Shown here piece by piece: positions 43,027-53,051 of a stretch of DNA of 64,000 nt. The translations under genes and the position numbers were made by a program. The DNA is from Nitrospira sp. (GTDB taxonomy: Bacteria > Nitrospirota > Nitrospiria > Nitrospirales > UBA8639), in contig WTGX01000017.1 in the NCBI GenBank assembly GCA_011523385.1, forward strand, positions 264,940 through 328,939, in the 5' to 3' direction. The notes beneath the pieces are model-generated. The model did not search any database and was not told the origin of the DNA. It saw only the letters and a program-made list of their open reading frames with translations. Each line of letters opens with the position of its first letter. Position 1 is the stretch's first letter.

Positions 43027-45864
43027 ATGGATTATAAGTCAACGCTCAATTTGCCTCAGACGGCATTCCCCATGAAAGGGAACCTGCCGAACCGCGAGCC
43101 GGAGTTCGTTGCCCGGTGGATGAAGCAGGAGCTCTATCAACGCATTCAGGCGTCACGCGCAGGCAAGCCGCTGTACGTGCTGCATGACGGCCCGCCATAT
43201 GCCAACGGCCATATTCACATCGGCCACGCGCTGAACAAAATACTCAAGGACATCATCGTCAAGTCCCGCACCATGGAAGGTATGCGGGCGCCTTACGTGC
43301 CGGGCTGGGATTGCCACGGGTTGCCCATCGAGCACCAGGTTACGAAGCAACTCGGCGAGAAGAAAAGGGACATGAGCGCCACGGAATTGCGCCGGCAATG
43401 TCGCGAATACGCGGAAAAATTCTGGAACATCCAACGGGACGAGTTTCAACGGTTGGGCGTTCTGGGTGATTGGGACCGCCCCTATCTGACGATGGACAAA
43501 GCCTATGAAGCGACCATCATCCGGGAGTTCGGCAAATTCGTGGAGCAGGGCGGGGTATACAAGGGGCTGAAACCTGTGCTGTGGTGCACTCACGATCAAA
43601 CCGCCCTGGCCGAGGCCGAGGTGGAATACATGGACCATGAGTCGCCCTCCATCTATGTGAAATTTCCATTCGATGCGGCTTCAAGGGAACGGTTGGGCCT
43701 TGCCGTCCCGTCGGGAGTCGAAAACATTTCCATCGTCATTTGGACCACGACACCCTGGACGCTTCCGGCGAATCAGGCCATCGCGATCCATCCCCAGATC
43801 GACTATGCGTTCGTCCACGTCGGGAACGAAGTCCTGGTCATGGCGGAAAAGCTGGTCGAAGAGGTGTCCAAAGCCTGTGATTTGAAAGACCCGGAGATCC
43901 TCGATCGCAAAAAAGGCAATGCCGGATTCGAAACCCTTCGGTGTCAACGACCATTGGACAACGGGTTTTCACCTATTCTGCTGGGTGACTTCGTGACGCT
44001 GGAACAGGGAACCGGCTGCGTGCATATCGCGCCGGGCCATGGGATGGACGACTATCTGCTGGCCTTGAAATACAACGCCGGGCGGGTGCTCACGGAACCC
44101 CTGCAGGTCAAGGTGCCGGTGGATGATCACGGACGTTTCACGAACGAGGTCGAGGAGTTTGCCGGGCAACACGTGTTCAAAGCCGACCCGGCGATCGTGG
44201 AAAAGCTGCGGCAACTGGGCGTGTTACTCAATGATCGAAAATTGATCCATTCCTATCCTCATTGCTGGCGCTGCAAGAAGCCGGTGATCTTTCGCGCCAC
44301 GCAGCAATGGTTCGTGTCCATGGACGAAGGCCGGTTGCGCGAGCGGGCGCTTGAAGAAATCGACCGCGTGCGATGGATCCCGGAGCGGGGCCGAGAACGC
44401 ATCTACGGCATGATCGAGAACCGGCCGGACTGGTGTCTGTCCCGTCAACGGATTTGGGGCACGCCGATTCCCGGATTCACGTGCGCGCAATGCCAGACCC
44501 CGTTAATCGACGCGCAGATCATTGACCGGATTGCCGGACTGGTGAGCGAGCATGGCGCAGACGTGTGGTTTGAACGACCGGCGCGGGAATTGCTCCCCGA
44601 GGGCATGACCTGTGCGGCATGCGGGGCCACCGGATTCAACAAGGAACAGGACATTCTGGACGTGTGGTTTGAGTCGGGAGTGAGTCATGCCGCGGTCGTG
44701 AAACAGCAGGGTGACGACTGGTGGCCGGCGAGCTTGTATCTGGAAGGGTCTGATCAACACCGGGGTTGGTTCCACAGTGCGCTTCTGTCGTCCGTGACCA
44801 CGGATGGGCAGGCGCCCTACCGGGCCGTGCTGACCCACGGGTTCGTGGTGGACGGGCAGGGTAAAAAGATGTCCAAGTCCGCCGGTAACGTGGTGGCGCC
44901 GCAGGACGTGATCAAACAGCACGGCGCGGAAATCCTGCGTTTGTGGGTCGCGGCCCAGGATTACCAGGAAGACCTGCGCATCTCATCGCAAATTCTCACG
45001 CAATTGGTCGAGGCCTACCGGAAAATCCGGAACACCTGCCGGTACCTGCTCAGCAACGTCTATGACTTCGACCCGCACAACCCGGCGCATCAGGTTGAGG
45101 TATCGCAATTGCCGGAGTTGGACCGGTGGGCCCTGCTGCGATTCAACAACCTCATCCGTCACGTGCGGAAAGGCTACGAGGAATTCGATTTCCGGCAGAT
45201 CGTACACGAACTGGATTACTTCTGTTCCGTGGACATGAGTGCGACCTACCTGGATATTTTGAAGGACCGGCTGTACACCTTTGCGCCGGATTCGCCTCTG
45301 CGACGGGGCTCGCAGATGGTTTTGTTCAAAATCGTCACGGGTTTGGCCCAGCTCATGGCACCAATCCTGAGCTTTACCGCGGAAGACGTCTGGGACGCCG
45401 TGCCCGGCAGAGTACCGTCGCCGGATGACTCAGTCCACCTCTCGAACTTTCCCGATCCCGCGGCCATACCCGATGAGGCGGATTTGGACGCCAACTGGAG
45501 ACGATTACTCACCATCCGCACCGTGGTCCTGTCGGCCCTGGAAGAACAGCGGCGAGAAAAAATCATCGGGTCTTCGCTGGAAGCGCGCGTGGTGCTTCAC
45601 GTCATGCCGGACTTGCACGAGTTTCTGCGAGCCTATGAACGCGAGTTGCCCACGCTGTTTATCGTGTCCCAGGTGGTCCTTCATCCAACCGGGAACCCGG
45701 CCGGTGAAAGACAGTTGGCCAGTGATGAAACATTGGGCATGAGCGTGAACGTCGTGAAGGCCGAGGGAGAAAAATGCGAGCGCTGCTGGAATTACCGTGA
45801 TGCCGTGGGCAGCGCGCCCGAACATCCGACGCTCTGTGACCGGTGTCTCGAGGCCGTGACGTGA
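43027..45864 (+). CDS. ileS: Isoleucyl-tRNA synthetase
   Basis: This 945-residue class I synthetase has the HIGH motif as [11 protein letters not shown] (about residues 59-69), the editing domain with [16 protein letters not shown], and KMSKS as [11 protein letters not shown] near residue 615. A C-terminal zinc site is formed by CERCWNYRD and CDRCLEA. The zinc-containing C-terminus marks the common bacterial type, usually sensitive to mupirocin. The stop overlaps lspA by 4 nt, a very common pairing. No T-box leader is visible upstream. Confidence 0.97.
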   Translation: MDYKSTLNLPQTAFPMKGNLPNREPEFVARWMKQELYQRIQASRAGKPLYVLHDGPPYANGHIHIGHALNKILKDIIVKSRTMEGMRAPYVPGWDCHGLPIEHQVTKQLGEKKRDMSATELRRQCREYAEKFWNIQRDEFQRLGVLGDWDRPYLTMDKAYEATIIREFGKFVEQGGVYKGLKPVLWCTHDQTALAEAEVEYMDHESPSIYVKFPFDAASRERLGLAVPSGVENISIVIWTTTPWTLPANQAIAIHPQIDYAFVHVGNEVLVMAEKLVEEVSKACDLKDPEILDRKKGNAGFETLRCQRPLDNGFSPILLGDFVTLEQGTGCVHIAPGHGMDDYLLALKYNAGRVLTEPLQVKVPVDDHGRFTNEVEEFAGQHVFKADPAIVEKLRQLGVLLNDRKLIHSYPHCWRCKKPVIFRATQQWFVSMDEGRLRERALEEIDRVRWIPERGRERIYGMIENRPDWCLSRQRIWGTPIPGFTCAQCQTPLIDAQIIDRIAGLVSEHGADVWFERPARELLPEGMTCAACGATGFNKEQDILDVWFESGVSHAAVVKQQGDDWWPASLYLEGSDQHRGWFHSALLSSVTTDGQAPYRAVLTHGFVVDGQGKKMSKSAGNVVAPQDVIKQHGAEILRLWVAAQDYQEDLRISSQILTQLVEAYRKIRNTCRYLLSNVYDFDPHNPAHQVEVSQLPELDRWALLRFNNLIRHVRKGYEEFDFRQIVHELDYFCSVDMSATYLDILKDRLYTFAPDSPLRRGSQMVLFKIVTGLAQLMAPILSFTAEDVWDAVPGRVPSPDDSVHLSNFPDPAAIPDEADLDANWRRLLTIRTVVLSALEEQRREKIIGSSLEARVVLHVMPDLHEFLRAYERELPTLFIVSQVVLHPTGNPAGERQLASDETLGMSVNVVKAEGEKCERCWNYRDAVGSAPEHPTLCDRCLEAVT

Positions 45865-46403
45865 ACCCCGGATCCCGCCGGTGGAGCATCCTTCTTGGCG
45901 TCGGGCTCGTCATCGTGGTCCTGGATCAAATCACCAAGACCCTCGTGATGCATACCATGCACCTGCACGAATCCATCCCCATCATCGCCGGGTTTTTCAA
46001 CCTGACCTACATCCGGAACCCCGGTGCGGCCTTCGGCATGTTTGCCACGACCAACAGCGCGTTTCGGCTCATCTTTTTTGCCGGGACGTCGATTTTCGCG
46101 CTCGGGCTGTTGGGGACAATCTTCTATCGCATGCACCCGGCGGACGTGTGGGGCCAACTCAGCGTCGCCGGCATTTTCGGAGGAGCGATCGGGAATCTGC
46201 TCGACCGGTTGCAATATGGCGAAGTCGTGGACTTTCTCGACTTTTACATGGGCGGCTACCACTGGCCGGCATTCAACGTGGCGGACAGCGCCATCAGCGT
46301 GGGGGTCGTGTCATTGCTGATCCTGTTTGCGATGGATAAAAAAGTCGACCCTCCTTCTTCCGGTGCGCCGGCAGAGGAAGGGACCCCGAACGGCAAAGAA
46401 TGA
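45861..46403 (+). CDS. lspA: Lipoprotein signal peptidase (signal peptidase II)
   Basis: GTG at 45861 overlaps the ileS stop (GTGA). The 180-residue protein has four membrane spans and conserved blocks [35 protein letters not shown] and [12 protein letters not shown]. The two catalytic aspartates lie in the last two blocks. It cleaves prolipoprotein signal peptides in the inner membrane; BamD and the TlpA-like protein in this window are likely substrates. The C-terminal tail is polar. Confidence 0.95.
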   Translation: MNPGSRRWSILLGVGLVIVVLDQITKTLVMHTMHLHESIPIIAGFFNLTYIRNPGAAFGMFATTNSAFRLIFFAGTSIFALGLLGTIFYRMHPADVWGQLSVAGIFGGAIGNLLDRLQYGEVVDFLDFYMGGYHWPAFNVADSAISVGVVSLLILFAMDKKVDPPSSGAPAEEGTPNGKE

Positions 46404-46419
46404 AGCCGGAGAACCAATC

Positions 46420-46563
46420 ATGATCTGTGATCGCTGTGGAGAAATCACTGAAACCTACATGACCGAAGAACACGGCGACATCTGTGAAGCCTGCCTGCAA
46501 GCCATCCAACAGGAAAACCGCCGCCAATTCGGCCGAGCCCGCCCCCAAGGCCAGGACGGATAG
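46420..46563 (+). CDS. Small zinc-ribbon protein
   Basis: The ATG at 46420 gives 47 residues with two CxxC pairs (CDRC near residue 3 and CEAC near 24) and a charged tail. GGAG lies 6 nt upstream. It is most likely a zinc-binding ribbon. It follows lspA by 16 nt and could be the last gene of the ileS-lspA unit. Function is unknown. Confidence 0.6.
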   Translation: MICDRCGEITETYMTEEHGDICEACLQAIQQENRRQFGRARPQGQDG

Positions 46564-46614
46564 CGTTTGAGCCTCGTAGGTCTGGTTAGCGAAGTGTAAC
46601 CCGACACCTTCCTG

Positions 46615-46691
46615 AATCACTCCCCCTCACGGGGGGAGTCGGCAAGCCAAGGGCGTTGCCCGAAGGCGCGCCGGTGGGGGGTAGGAGTGAG
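46615..46691. repeat. Dispersed palindromic repeat R1, copy 3
   Basis: AATCACTCCCCCTCACGGGG, GGAGTCGGCAAGCCAAGGGC, then GCGCGCCGGTGGGGGG. The start has the same AATCACTCCCCC as the ends of the DUF559 element in hsdS. Confidence 0.8.
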
Positions 46692-46759
46692 GGTGAAAAG
46701 CCTTTTTCATTCCGTGGGCATGCGCTACAATACGCCCTTGCAGCCACCCGGAGTCCTGA

Positions 46760-48427
46760 ATGAAGGCACGGAAGCCGAAAAAATCCGCAAGTGACGCGAC
46801 AGCGAAGCTCATTGATAACAGCGCCACGACAGGCTATGAAGCCAAACTCTGGCAAATGGCCGATGCCTTGCGTGGCTCGATGGACGCGGCGGAATACAAG
46901 CACGTCGTTCTGGGCATCATCTTCCTGAAATACATTTCCGACGCCTTCGAGGAAAAGCACTCCGGCCTCGAAAGCGAGCAGGCTCAGGGTGCCGACCCCG
47001 AGGACCCGGACGAGTACCGCGCCGAAAACATCTTCTGGGTGCCGCCGGAGGCACGCTGGGCGTATCTCAAGGCCCAGGCAAGGCAGCCCACCATCGGCCA
47101 ACTCGTCGACCAGGCGATGGATGGCATCGAGCGCGACAACCCGATACTCAAGGATGTGCTGCCCAAGAACTACGCCCGCCCGGCGCTCGACAAACAGCGG
47201 CTCGGCCAACTCATCGACATGATCAGCGATATCAAGGTGGGCGACGAGGCTGCCCGGTCCAAGGACGTACTCGGCCGGGTCTACGAATACTTCCTGTCGC
47301 AGTTCGCCAGCGCCGAAGGCAAAAAGGGCGGTGAGTTCTACACCCCGCGCTGCGTGGTCAAGCTCCTGGTCGAGATGCTGGAACCCTATCAGGGTCGGGT
47401 CTACGATCCCTGCTGCGGATCGTCCGGCATGTTCGTGCAGTCAGTGGAATTTATCCGCGCGCATGCTACGGGCAATGGCAACGGGCGAAAAGCACCGAAG
47501 GGCTCCAAGGCCGACATCTCCGTCTATGGTCAGGAGTCGAATCACACGACGTGGCGGCTCGCAAAGATGAACCTCGCCATTCGAGGGATCGAGGGACAGA
47601 TCGCCCACGGCGACAGCTTCCACAATGATCGCCATCCCGACCTCAAGGCCGACTTCATCCTGGCCAATCCGCCATTCAACGTTTCCGACTGGGGCGGCGA
47701 GCGGCTCATTGAGGACAAGCGCTGGCAATACGGCACCCCGCCCAAGGGCAACGCCAACTTCGGCTGGGTGCAGCACATGGTCCATCACCTGGCGCCCAGG
47801 GGCGTGGCTGGCTTCGTACTCGCCAACGGCTCGATGTCGTCCAACCAGTCGGGCGAGGGCGAAATCAGGAAAAACCTGATCGAGGCCGACCTCGTGGACT
47901 GCATGGTCGCGCTGCCCGGCCAACTCTTCTACTCGACCCAGATCCCCGCCTGCCTCTGGTTTCTTGCCCGAGATCGCAAAGACGGGAAATTTCGTGACCG
48001 AAGGAAGGAAATACTGTTCATCGACGCCCGCAAACTGGGCCGCATGGTCGACCGCACCCACCGCGAACTTACAGACGAAGACATAACCAGCATCGCCAAC
48101 ACCTACCACGCCTGGCGCAGCAATTCCCCCTCTCCCGAAACCCCCTCTCCCCTGGAGGGAGAGGGTTGGGGTGAGGGGGCAAGGTCCTACACCGACGTCC
48201 CCGGCTTCTGCAAAAGCGCAACACTCGAAGAAGTGCGCAAGCACGGCCACGTGCTCACCCCGGGCCGCTACGTCGGTGCCGAAGCCCAAGAGGAAGATAG
48301 CGAGCCCTTCGAAGACAAAATGAAGCGCCTCACCGCACAACTTCGAGAACAACAAACCGAAGGCGCGAAACTGGATGAGGCCATCACAGCGAACCTGAGG
48401 GTGCTTGGATTTGGAGATCAGCGATGA
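46760..48427 (+). CDS. hsdM: Type I restriction-modification methyltransferase HsdM
   Basis: This 555-residue protein starts at an ATG with GGAG 6 nt upstream. It has the HsdM N-terminal helical domain ([33 protein letters not shown]). AdoMet motif I is [10 protein letters not shown] (about residues 216-225) and catalytic motif IV is NPPFNVSDW (about 303-311), typical of N6-adenine methylation. Near residue 455 an R2 palindrome is translated in frame as [18 protein letters not shown], yet the reading frame stays intact to the normal C-terminus. The stop overlaps the next gene by 4 nt. Confidence 0.95.
   Translation: MKARKPKKSASDATAKLIDNSATTGYEAKLWQMADALRGSMDAAEYKHVVLGIIFLKYISDAFEEKHSGLESEQAQGADPEDPDEYRAENIFWVPPEARWAYLKAQARQPTIGQLVDQAMDGIERDNPILKDVLPKNYARPALDKQRLGQLIDMISDIKVGDEAARSKDVLGRVYEYFLSQFASAEGKKGGEFYTPRCVVKLLVEMLEPYQGRVYDPCCGSSGMFVQSVEFIRAHATGNGNGRKAPKGSKADISVYGQESNHTTWRLAKMNLAIRGIEGQIAHGDSFHNDRHPDLKADFILANPPFNVSDWGGERLIEDKRWQYGTPPKGNANFGWVQHMVHHLAPRGVAGFVLANGSMSSNQSGEGEIRKNLIEADLVDCMVALPGQLFYSTQIPACLWFLARDRKDGKFRDRRKEILFIDARKLGRMVDRTHRELTDEDITSIANTYHAWRSNSPSPETPSPLEGEGWGEGARSYTDVPGFCKSATLEEVRKHGHVLTPGRYVGAEAQEEDSEPFEDKMKRLTAQLREQQTEGAKLDEAITANLRVLGFGDQR
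48125..48179. repeat. R2 palindrome translated in frame inside hsdM
   Basis: CCCTCTCCCCTGGAGGGAGAGGG forms the hairpin, followed by the typical TTGGGGTGAGGGGG tail. It encodes a proline/glutamate/glycine-rich loop of about 18 residues between structured parts of HsdM. Confidence 0.8.
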
Positions 48428-50175
48428 ACTACAGCGACGAACATATCGTACACCAACTGCGCCTTGGCGAAGACAGCCACTGGGAATTCAAGCAGATCGA
48501 GTTTGCCGGAAACCAACCGAAGAGTCCAAGCCGCCATGATTTGGCCGATGAGATTGCGGCATTCGCTAATTCAGACGGCGGAGTACTCCTTTGTGGTGTA
48601 ACTGAAAAGGGCGACGTTCAAAATCTGTCGCGTGAACAGATGGACGAACTGGAGCGCCTTCTCGTGGACGTCTGTACCGACTCGATCAAGCCTCCCATCC
48701 GCCCCATCATCCTTCGTCGGATCATAAACGAACGTGCGCTTCTATTGGTGGAAGTGCCGCAAGGCCACGCCCAACACGATAGCCCAGGTGGCAGCTACCA
48801 CCGGGTCGGCAGTTCAAAGCGCAAGATGACGAGCGACGAACGGCTCCGCCTGGCGCAACGACGAGGACAGAGGCGTTTCAGGTCGTTCGACGAGTTGACT
48901 GTACCGGATACTGGATTCAACACTCTGGATGAATCGCTTTGGAAACCGCTATTGAGTGCCGAAGGTGCAGCCAATCCCAAGGCCGCGCTCGGGAAAATGG
49001 CGCTTTGGGCCATTGACGACGCCGGGGTCATGCGCGCCACGGTGGCTGGCGTGTTGTTATGCACCAGAAATCCGGAGCAATGGCTTCCCAATGCCTGTAT
49101 CACGGCGACCCGCTACCGGGGAAAAGACCGTGCCTCCGGCCAAGTCGATGCGCAGGATATTATCGGCCCCCTGAACCGCCAAGTCGCCGATGCAGTAACC
49201 TTTGCCGTAAGGAACATGCACGTTGCGGCGCGGAAGACACCAGCGCGCGTGGATTTGCCCCAGTACAGCGACAAGGCGCTGTTCGAGGCCTTGGTCAACG
49301 CCGTGGCGCATCGCGACTATTCAATGCATGGGAGCAAGATTCGTCTCTCGATGTTCGACGATCGCTTGGAGATTCAGTCGCCAGGCTCGCTCCCGAACAA
49401 TCTGACGGTGGGGAGCATGACAACGCGGCAGGCGACTCGCAACGAGGTCCTGACTTCCGTGTTAGGACGCATGCCCGTACAGGGTATCCGAGGTTCGGAG
49501 GACAGACAGTATTTCATGGAGCGCCGCGGAGACGGCGTTCCGATCATTTTGCGCGAAACACGGGAACTTTGCGGAGAATCTCCTGAATACCGGCTGATCA
49601 ATGATTCGGAAGTCTGCCTCGTGATTCCTGCTGCGGTACAGGAGCACAGCCCCGCCCGCGCCGTTGTTACCGTGCGTTCCGCCGGCCAGCCCTTGCCGGA
49701 TGCCGACCTCTTGCTTCTGTTTCCCAACAAGACCTGGAAGCAAATGTCCACGAACGAGGATGGCGAGGCAATCGTCGACCTGCATACGACACATCTCCCC
49801 ATGACGGTCTTCGCTGCCGCCCTCGGATATGCCGCACATCTGGAACGAGAGTGGATGCCAAACAGGGGATCGCTCGCAATAGAACTTGAAGCCCTGCCCG
49901 AAGGTGGCGCCGTCATCTTTCCCGAGGCAACGGGTACCCTGCCTGGACTCAAAGGCAGGCTCAATCCGATTCGTGACACCCATGACCGGACCTACCTCTA
50001 TGCCTCCAACGTCGCCATCAACGATGGACAACAGCAACCAGTTCATTTCCTCCCCGGTGAAAACCTACGCCTGACGGATGCCGACGGCAGCGAACAGTTG
50101 GTGCGCATCGTCGATATTGTGGGCCGGTCGGCGCTGTTGGAGTATCGCCCGTATCACAAAGGAAAAACCTCATGA
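48424..50175 (+). CDS. AlbA_2 (Schlafen-like) DNA-binding/ATPase-type accessory protein
   Basis: This 583-residue protein has an N-terminal AlbA_2 domain (about residues 12-140; [12 protein letters not shown], then [18 protein letters not shown]). A GHKL-like C-terminal ATPase segment follows near 285-340 ([29 protein letters not shown]). An extra C-terminal region (about 405-580) looks like a carboxypeptidase regulatory/Ig-like beta domain ([19 protein letters not shown]). AlbA_2 proteins are common passengers of type I restriction loci. It overlaps hsdM and the next gene by 4 nt each. It probably regulates or augments defence; the exact role is unknown. Confidence 0.82.
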   Translation: MNYSDEHIVHQLRLGEDSHWEFKQIEFAGNQPKSPSRHDLADEIAAFANSDGGVLLCGVTEKGDVQNLSREQMDELERLLVDVCTDSIKPPIRPIILRRIINERALLLVEVPQGHAQHDSPGGSYHRVGSSKRKMTSDERLRLAQRRGQRRFRSFDELTVPDTGFNTLDESLWKPLLSAEGAANPKAALGKMALWAIDDAGVMRATVAGVLLCTRNPEQWLPNACITATRYRGKDRASGQVDAQDIIGPLNRQVADAVTFAVRNMHVAARKTPARVDLPQYSDKALFEALVNAVAHRDYSMHGSKIRLSMFDDRLEIQSPGSLPNNLTVGSMTTRQATRNEVLTSVLGRMPVQGIRGSEDRQYFMERRGDGVPIILRETRELCGESPEYRLINDSEVCLVIPAAVQEHSPARAVVTVRSAGQPLPDADLLLLFPNKTWKQMSTNEDGEAIVDLHTTHLPMTVFAAALGYAAHLEREWMPNRGSLAIELEALPEGGAVIFPEATGTLPGLKGRLNPIRDTHDRTYLYASNVAINDGQQQPVHFLPGENLRLTDADGSEQLVRIVDIVGRSALLEYRPYHKGKTS

Positions 50176-50417
50176 CCGTCAGTGAGTTGATCAAGTTGCT
50201 TCAAGAATATCCCACCAGCCTGCGCGTGGTGGTGAACGGCTACGAAGAAGGCTACGACGACCTGTTACCGGAACAGATCTCCGTAGCGAAGATTAGTCTG
50301 AACACGGGAACACATCACTGGGAAGGACAGCACGGAGATCCGCCTCGTCAGATGAAAGAAACCCCTGACGGCGTCAAGGTCGTTGAGGCTTTGGTTCTAC
50401 GTCGTGTGTCCAACTGA
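50172..50417 (+). CDS. Small hypothetical protein in the type I R-M operon
   Basis: This 81-residue protein begins [14 protein letters not shown], followed by strands (LRVVVNGYEEGYDDL, VKVVEALVLRR). It starts in the overlap ATGA with the AlbA_2 gene. Proteins with this start occur widely as short unannotated genes; no family name is offered. Tight coupling suggests it belongs to the defence operon. Confidence 0.65.
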   Translation: MTVSELIKLLQEYPTSLRVVVNGYEEGYDDLLPEQISVAKISLNTGTHHWEGQHGDPPRQMKETPDGVKVVEALVLRRVSN

Positions 50418-50442
50418 TGGAAAGGAATCCAAAAAACAGACC

Positions 50443-50859
50443 ATGATCGATTACGACAACTTTCAAAAGTCGCTAAAGCGTCTTGAGGAGCAATACAAGA
50501 ACTATCGAGAACTTGACGAATCTCTGCCCGATGTGACGCAGGAAGCTATCGCCGAATCGGTTATTCAGCGTTTCGAGACCTGCTACGACTGTCTGTGGAA
50601 GGTGTTGAAACGATACCTGATTGAAGATCTGGGCCTTGCCGAAGTGCCCAACAGCCCCAGGCCTCTCTTCAAACTGGCTTCCGAGAACAAGTTGTTTGCA
50701 TCCGCTCTGGAGGAATGGTTGCGTTACACTGACGCCCGCATTGATACGGCCCATGACTACAGCGGCGAAAAAGCGCAAGCTTGCTTGGACCTTATGGGAG
50801 GTTTTATCGATGATGCTGTTGGTCTCTACCAGACCATGAGCGGAGGGACATGGGAGTAG
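50443..50859 (+). CDS. HEPN-domain protein (HepT/HI0074-like)
   Basis: The 138-residue product (ATG at 50443) is all helical, like HI0074 nucleotidyltransferase-substrate-binding proteins. It carries the HEPN motif R-x4-H-x-Y as Arg-Ile-Asp-Thr-Ala-His-Asp-Tyr near residue 108. In HepT/MntA toxin-antitoxin pairs this motif is the RNase site, and its tyrosine is AMPylated by the MntA partner. Here the partner-type domain is the N-terminus of the next protein, which overlaps this gene by 10 nt. It is probably a toxin kept silent by that partner. Confidence 0.82.
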   Translation: MIDYDNFQKSLKRLEEQYKNYRELDESLPDVTQEAIAESVIQRFETCYDCLWKVLKRYLIEDLGLAEVPNSPRPLFKLASENKLFASALEEWLRYTDARIDTAHDYSGEKAQACLDLMGGFIDDAVGLYQTMSGGTWE

Positions 50860-53051
50860 ACCGGCCCCTCGACATCACCGCGGACCAGCGAAAAACCCTT
50901 CTGGCGCTGCTCAAACGACACCTACCGAATACCACGGCCTGGGTCTACGGTTCCCGCGTCAAGTGGACCGCACGCCCGCAATCCGACCTCGACTTAGTGG
51001 TATTCACCAAGCCTGAACAGGAACGCCGCGTTTCCGAACTCAGAGAAGCGTTCGAGGAAAGCAACCTACCCTTTCGAGTGGACCTGTTCGTCTGGGACGC
51101 CGTCCCCAAGCAATTCCGAAAAGAAATCGAGGCCGAGCATGTGGTGTTGGTGGAGAGAGAGGAGCGGGTTGTAGCAGGTGAGTGGCAAAAAAGACAGTGG
51201 GGTGACTTAGCGACTTTAGAGTATGGGCGTGCGCTTCGTAGTTATGATACCTCCCAAGGAATGTTTCGTGTATTTGGTACGAACGGGCCAATAGGTTGGC
51301 ACGATGAAGCACTATACGATCATCCAAGTGTTATTGTTGGACGGAAGGGGGCCTACCGGGGCGTACACTATTCGGCAAAACCTTTCTTTGTGATTGACAC
51401 GGCCTTCTACCTCAAACCGAAGGTCGAGATGGATGTTCGTTGGGCCTATTACGAACTTCTCACGCAAGATATCGACTTAATGGATAGCGGTTCAGCAATT
51501 CCATCGACTAGCCGTGAAGAATTTTATAGCCTTCCGGTATCAGTTCCACCTTTCCCCGAACAACGCGCCATCGCCCACATCCTGGGCACGCTGGACGACA
51601 AGATCGAACTGACCCGGCGCATGAACGAGACCTTGGAGGCCATGGCACGAGCATTGTTCAAATCCTGGTTCATCGACTTCGATCCCGTCCGCGCCAAAGC
51701 CGCCCTCCGTAATCACTCCCCCCTTGATAGGGATTCAGTAAGGGCCATCACTCCCCCCTTGAGGGGGAGTCGGCAAGACAAGGGCGTCAGCCCGCAGGCG
51801 CGCCGGTGGGGGGAAATACAACGTCAGTACACCCAACAAACCCTCCAAAACGCCCAAACCCTCCGAGAACGCCGGACCGATGCCGAAGGCCTCCTCTGGC
51901 ACTATCTGCGCGACAAACAACTCGACGGCTACAAATTCCGCCGCCAACAGCCAATAGGCCCGTACATCGTCGACTTCGCCTGCATGCCTCAAAAATTGCT
52001 CATCGAACTCGATGGCGGCCAGCACGCGGAACAACACACCTACGACCAAAAACGTGATGCATTCCTGCGAGAGAAGGGATACAACATCCTGCGCTTCTGG
52101 AACCATGAAGTCTTCGAGAACTGCTTCGGGGTCCTGGAGAACATTTATGTTGCCCTGCATCATCCCTCCCCCATTGAGGGGGATTCATTAAGGGTCATTA
52201 CTCCCACCTTGAGGGGGAGTCGGCGAACCAAGGGCGCCAGCCCGCAGATGAGCCGGTGGGGGGACGGTGAGTCAGGAGTGCACCCCCCACCGCATCAGCC
52301 TTCGCCTCGCGGCTCGGCTTCTGCGACTCCCCCTCAAGGGGGGAGTGATTGGACAATCGAACGCGCCCGCGCCTACCTCGACAGCATGGACAAAGAAATA
52401 GCCGACCTCTTCCCCGACCGCCTCGTGGACTCCGAGTTAGGCCTGATTCCAGAGGGCTGGGAGGTGAAAGCACTTGATGAGATTGCTGACTTTCAGAACG
52501 GTCTTGCCCTACAAAAATTCAGGCCCACAGAAAATGAGAAGCGTCTGCCTGTAGTGAAGATCGCCCAATTGAGAAGCGGACAGGCGGATAGTGGGGAATG
52601 GGCTACGGAAAATATAACACCGGAATGTATAGTTGATGATGGGGACGTTCTTTTCTCGTGGTCAGGTAGTTTGATGGTTAAAGTCTGGTGTGGAGGGCGG
52701 GCAGCCCTGAATCAGCACCTGTTCAAAGTGACGTCCTCAAAATATCCGAAGTGGTTCTATCTACATTGCATAGAATCCCATCTTCCTAAATTTCAAAGTA
52801 TTGCTGCGGACAAAACTACGACAATGGGTCATATCAAGCGTCACCACCTCAGCGAAGCCAAATGTGCAGTCCCTGACCTAACCCGTTTCGGTGTAGCAAA
52901 TGACACGTTATCTGACTTGTTTGCAAAGAGAATTTCAAATGTCCTCGAATCCAATACCCTTGCTGCCCTACGCGACGTACTACTGCCCAAACTCATTTCG
53001 GGCAACCTACGGTTGAAAAACGCAGAATTCACATTTGAAGGAGTTGAGTGA
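50850..53051 (+). CDS. hsdS: MntA-type nucleotidyltransferase fused to type I specificity subunit HsdS, with an inserted DUF559 domain
   Basis: This 733-residue protein has four parts. Residues 1-107 form a minimal nucleotidyltransferase domain with GSX10DXD (GS, ten residues, DLD) and a third acidic residue in VDLFVW. Residues 108-287 are the first HsdS recognition half, ending in the helical [20 protein letters not shown] region and [10 protein letters not shown]. Residues 288-501 are translated from the 640-bp repeat-bounded unit and hold a DUF559 endonuclease fold (about 322-437; [22 protein letters not shown]). Residues 502-733 restore the HsdS linker ([21 protein letters not shown]) and second recognition half. 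HsdS directs HsdM and HsdR to a split DNA site. Whether all domains fold in one chain is unknown. Confidence 0.85.
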   Translation: MGVDRPLDITADQRKTLLALLKRHLPNTTAWVYGSRVKWTARPQSDLDLVVFTKPEQERRVSELREAFEESNLPFRVDLFVWDAVPKQFRKEIEAEHVVLVEREERVVAGEWQKRQWGDLATLEYGRALRSYDTSQGMFRVFGTNGPIGWHDEALYDHPSVIVGRKGAYRGVHYSAKPFFVIDTAFYLKPKVEMDVRWAYYELLTQDIDLMDSGSAIPSTSREEFYSLPVSVPPFPEQRAIAHILGTLDDKIELTRRMNETLEAMARALFKSWFIDFDPVRAKAALRNHSPLDRDSVRAITPPLRGSRQDKGVSPQARRWGEIQRQYTQQTLQNAQTLRERRTDAEGLLWHYLRDKQLDGYKFRRQQPIGPYIVDFACMPQKLLIELDGGQHAEQHTYDQKRDAFLREKGYNILRFWNHEVFENCFGVLENIYVALHHPSPIEGDSLRVITPTLRGSRRTKGASPQMSRWGDGESGVHPPPHQPSPRGSASATPPQGGSDWTIERARAYLDSMDKEIADLFPDRLVDSELGLIPEGWEVKALDEIADFQNGLALQKFRPTENEKRLPVVKIAQLRSGQADSGEWATENITPECIVDDGDVLFSWSGSLMVKVWCGGRAALNQHLFKVTSSKYPKWFYLHCIESHLPKFQSIAADKTTTMGHIKRHHLSEAKCAVPDLTRFGVANDTLSDLFAKRISNVLESNTLAALRDVLLPKLISGNLRLKNAEFTFEGVE
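51711..51812 (+). repeat. R1 copy (with a short tandem start) at the left end of the DUF559 unit
   Basis: A short AATCACTCCCCCCTTGATAG unit is followed by a full R1 (CACTCCCCCCTTGAGGGGGA, AGTCGGCAAGACAAGGGCG, CGCGCCGGTGGGGGG). It is translated in frame as [20 protein letters not shown]. Confidence 0.8.
52155..52350. repeat. R1 copies (direct then inverted) at the right end of the DUF559 unit
   Basis: A direct R1 copy (about 52163-52262, ending GAGCCGGTGGGGGG) is followed by an inverted copy (about 52279-52350, starting CACCCCCCACCGC and ending GGGGGGAGTGATT). Both are open in the hsdS frame. Confidence 0.8.

Larger units (their letters stand above)
51711..52350. mobile_element. 640-bp repeat-bounded unit carrying a DUF559 endonuclease domain
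   Basis: The left end AATCACTCCCCCCTTGA (51711-51727) and the right end TCAAGGGGGGAGTGATT (52334-52350) are perfect 17-bp inverted repeats. R1 copies in direct orientation lie at both sides of the DUF559 part, and a third, inverted R1 copy forms the right end. The DUF559 segment is about 51815-52160. The unit sits in the hsdS linker without breaking the frame. No clear target duplication flanks it. Mobility is inferred from structure only. Confidence 0.7.

Noticed and set aside
51701..52360. Target-site duplication of the DUF559 unit
   Set aside because: The bases flanking the 17-bp inverted ends (CTCCGT on the left, GGACAA on the right) share no direct repeat, so a simple transposition signature is not shown.
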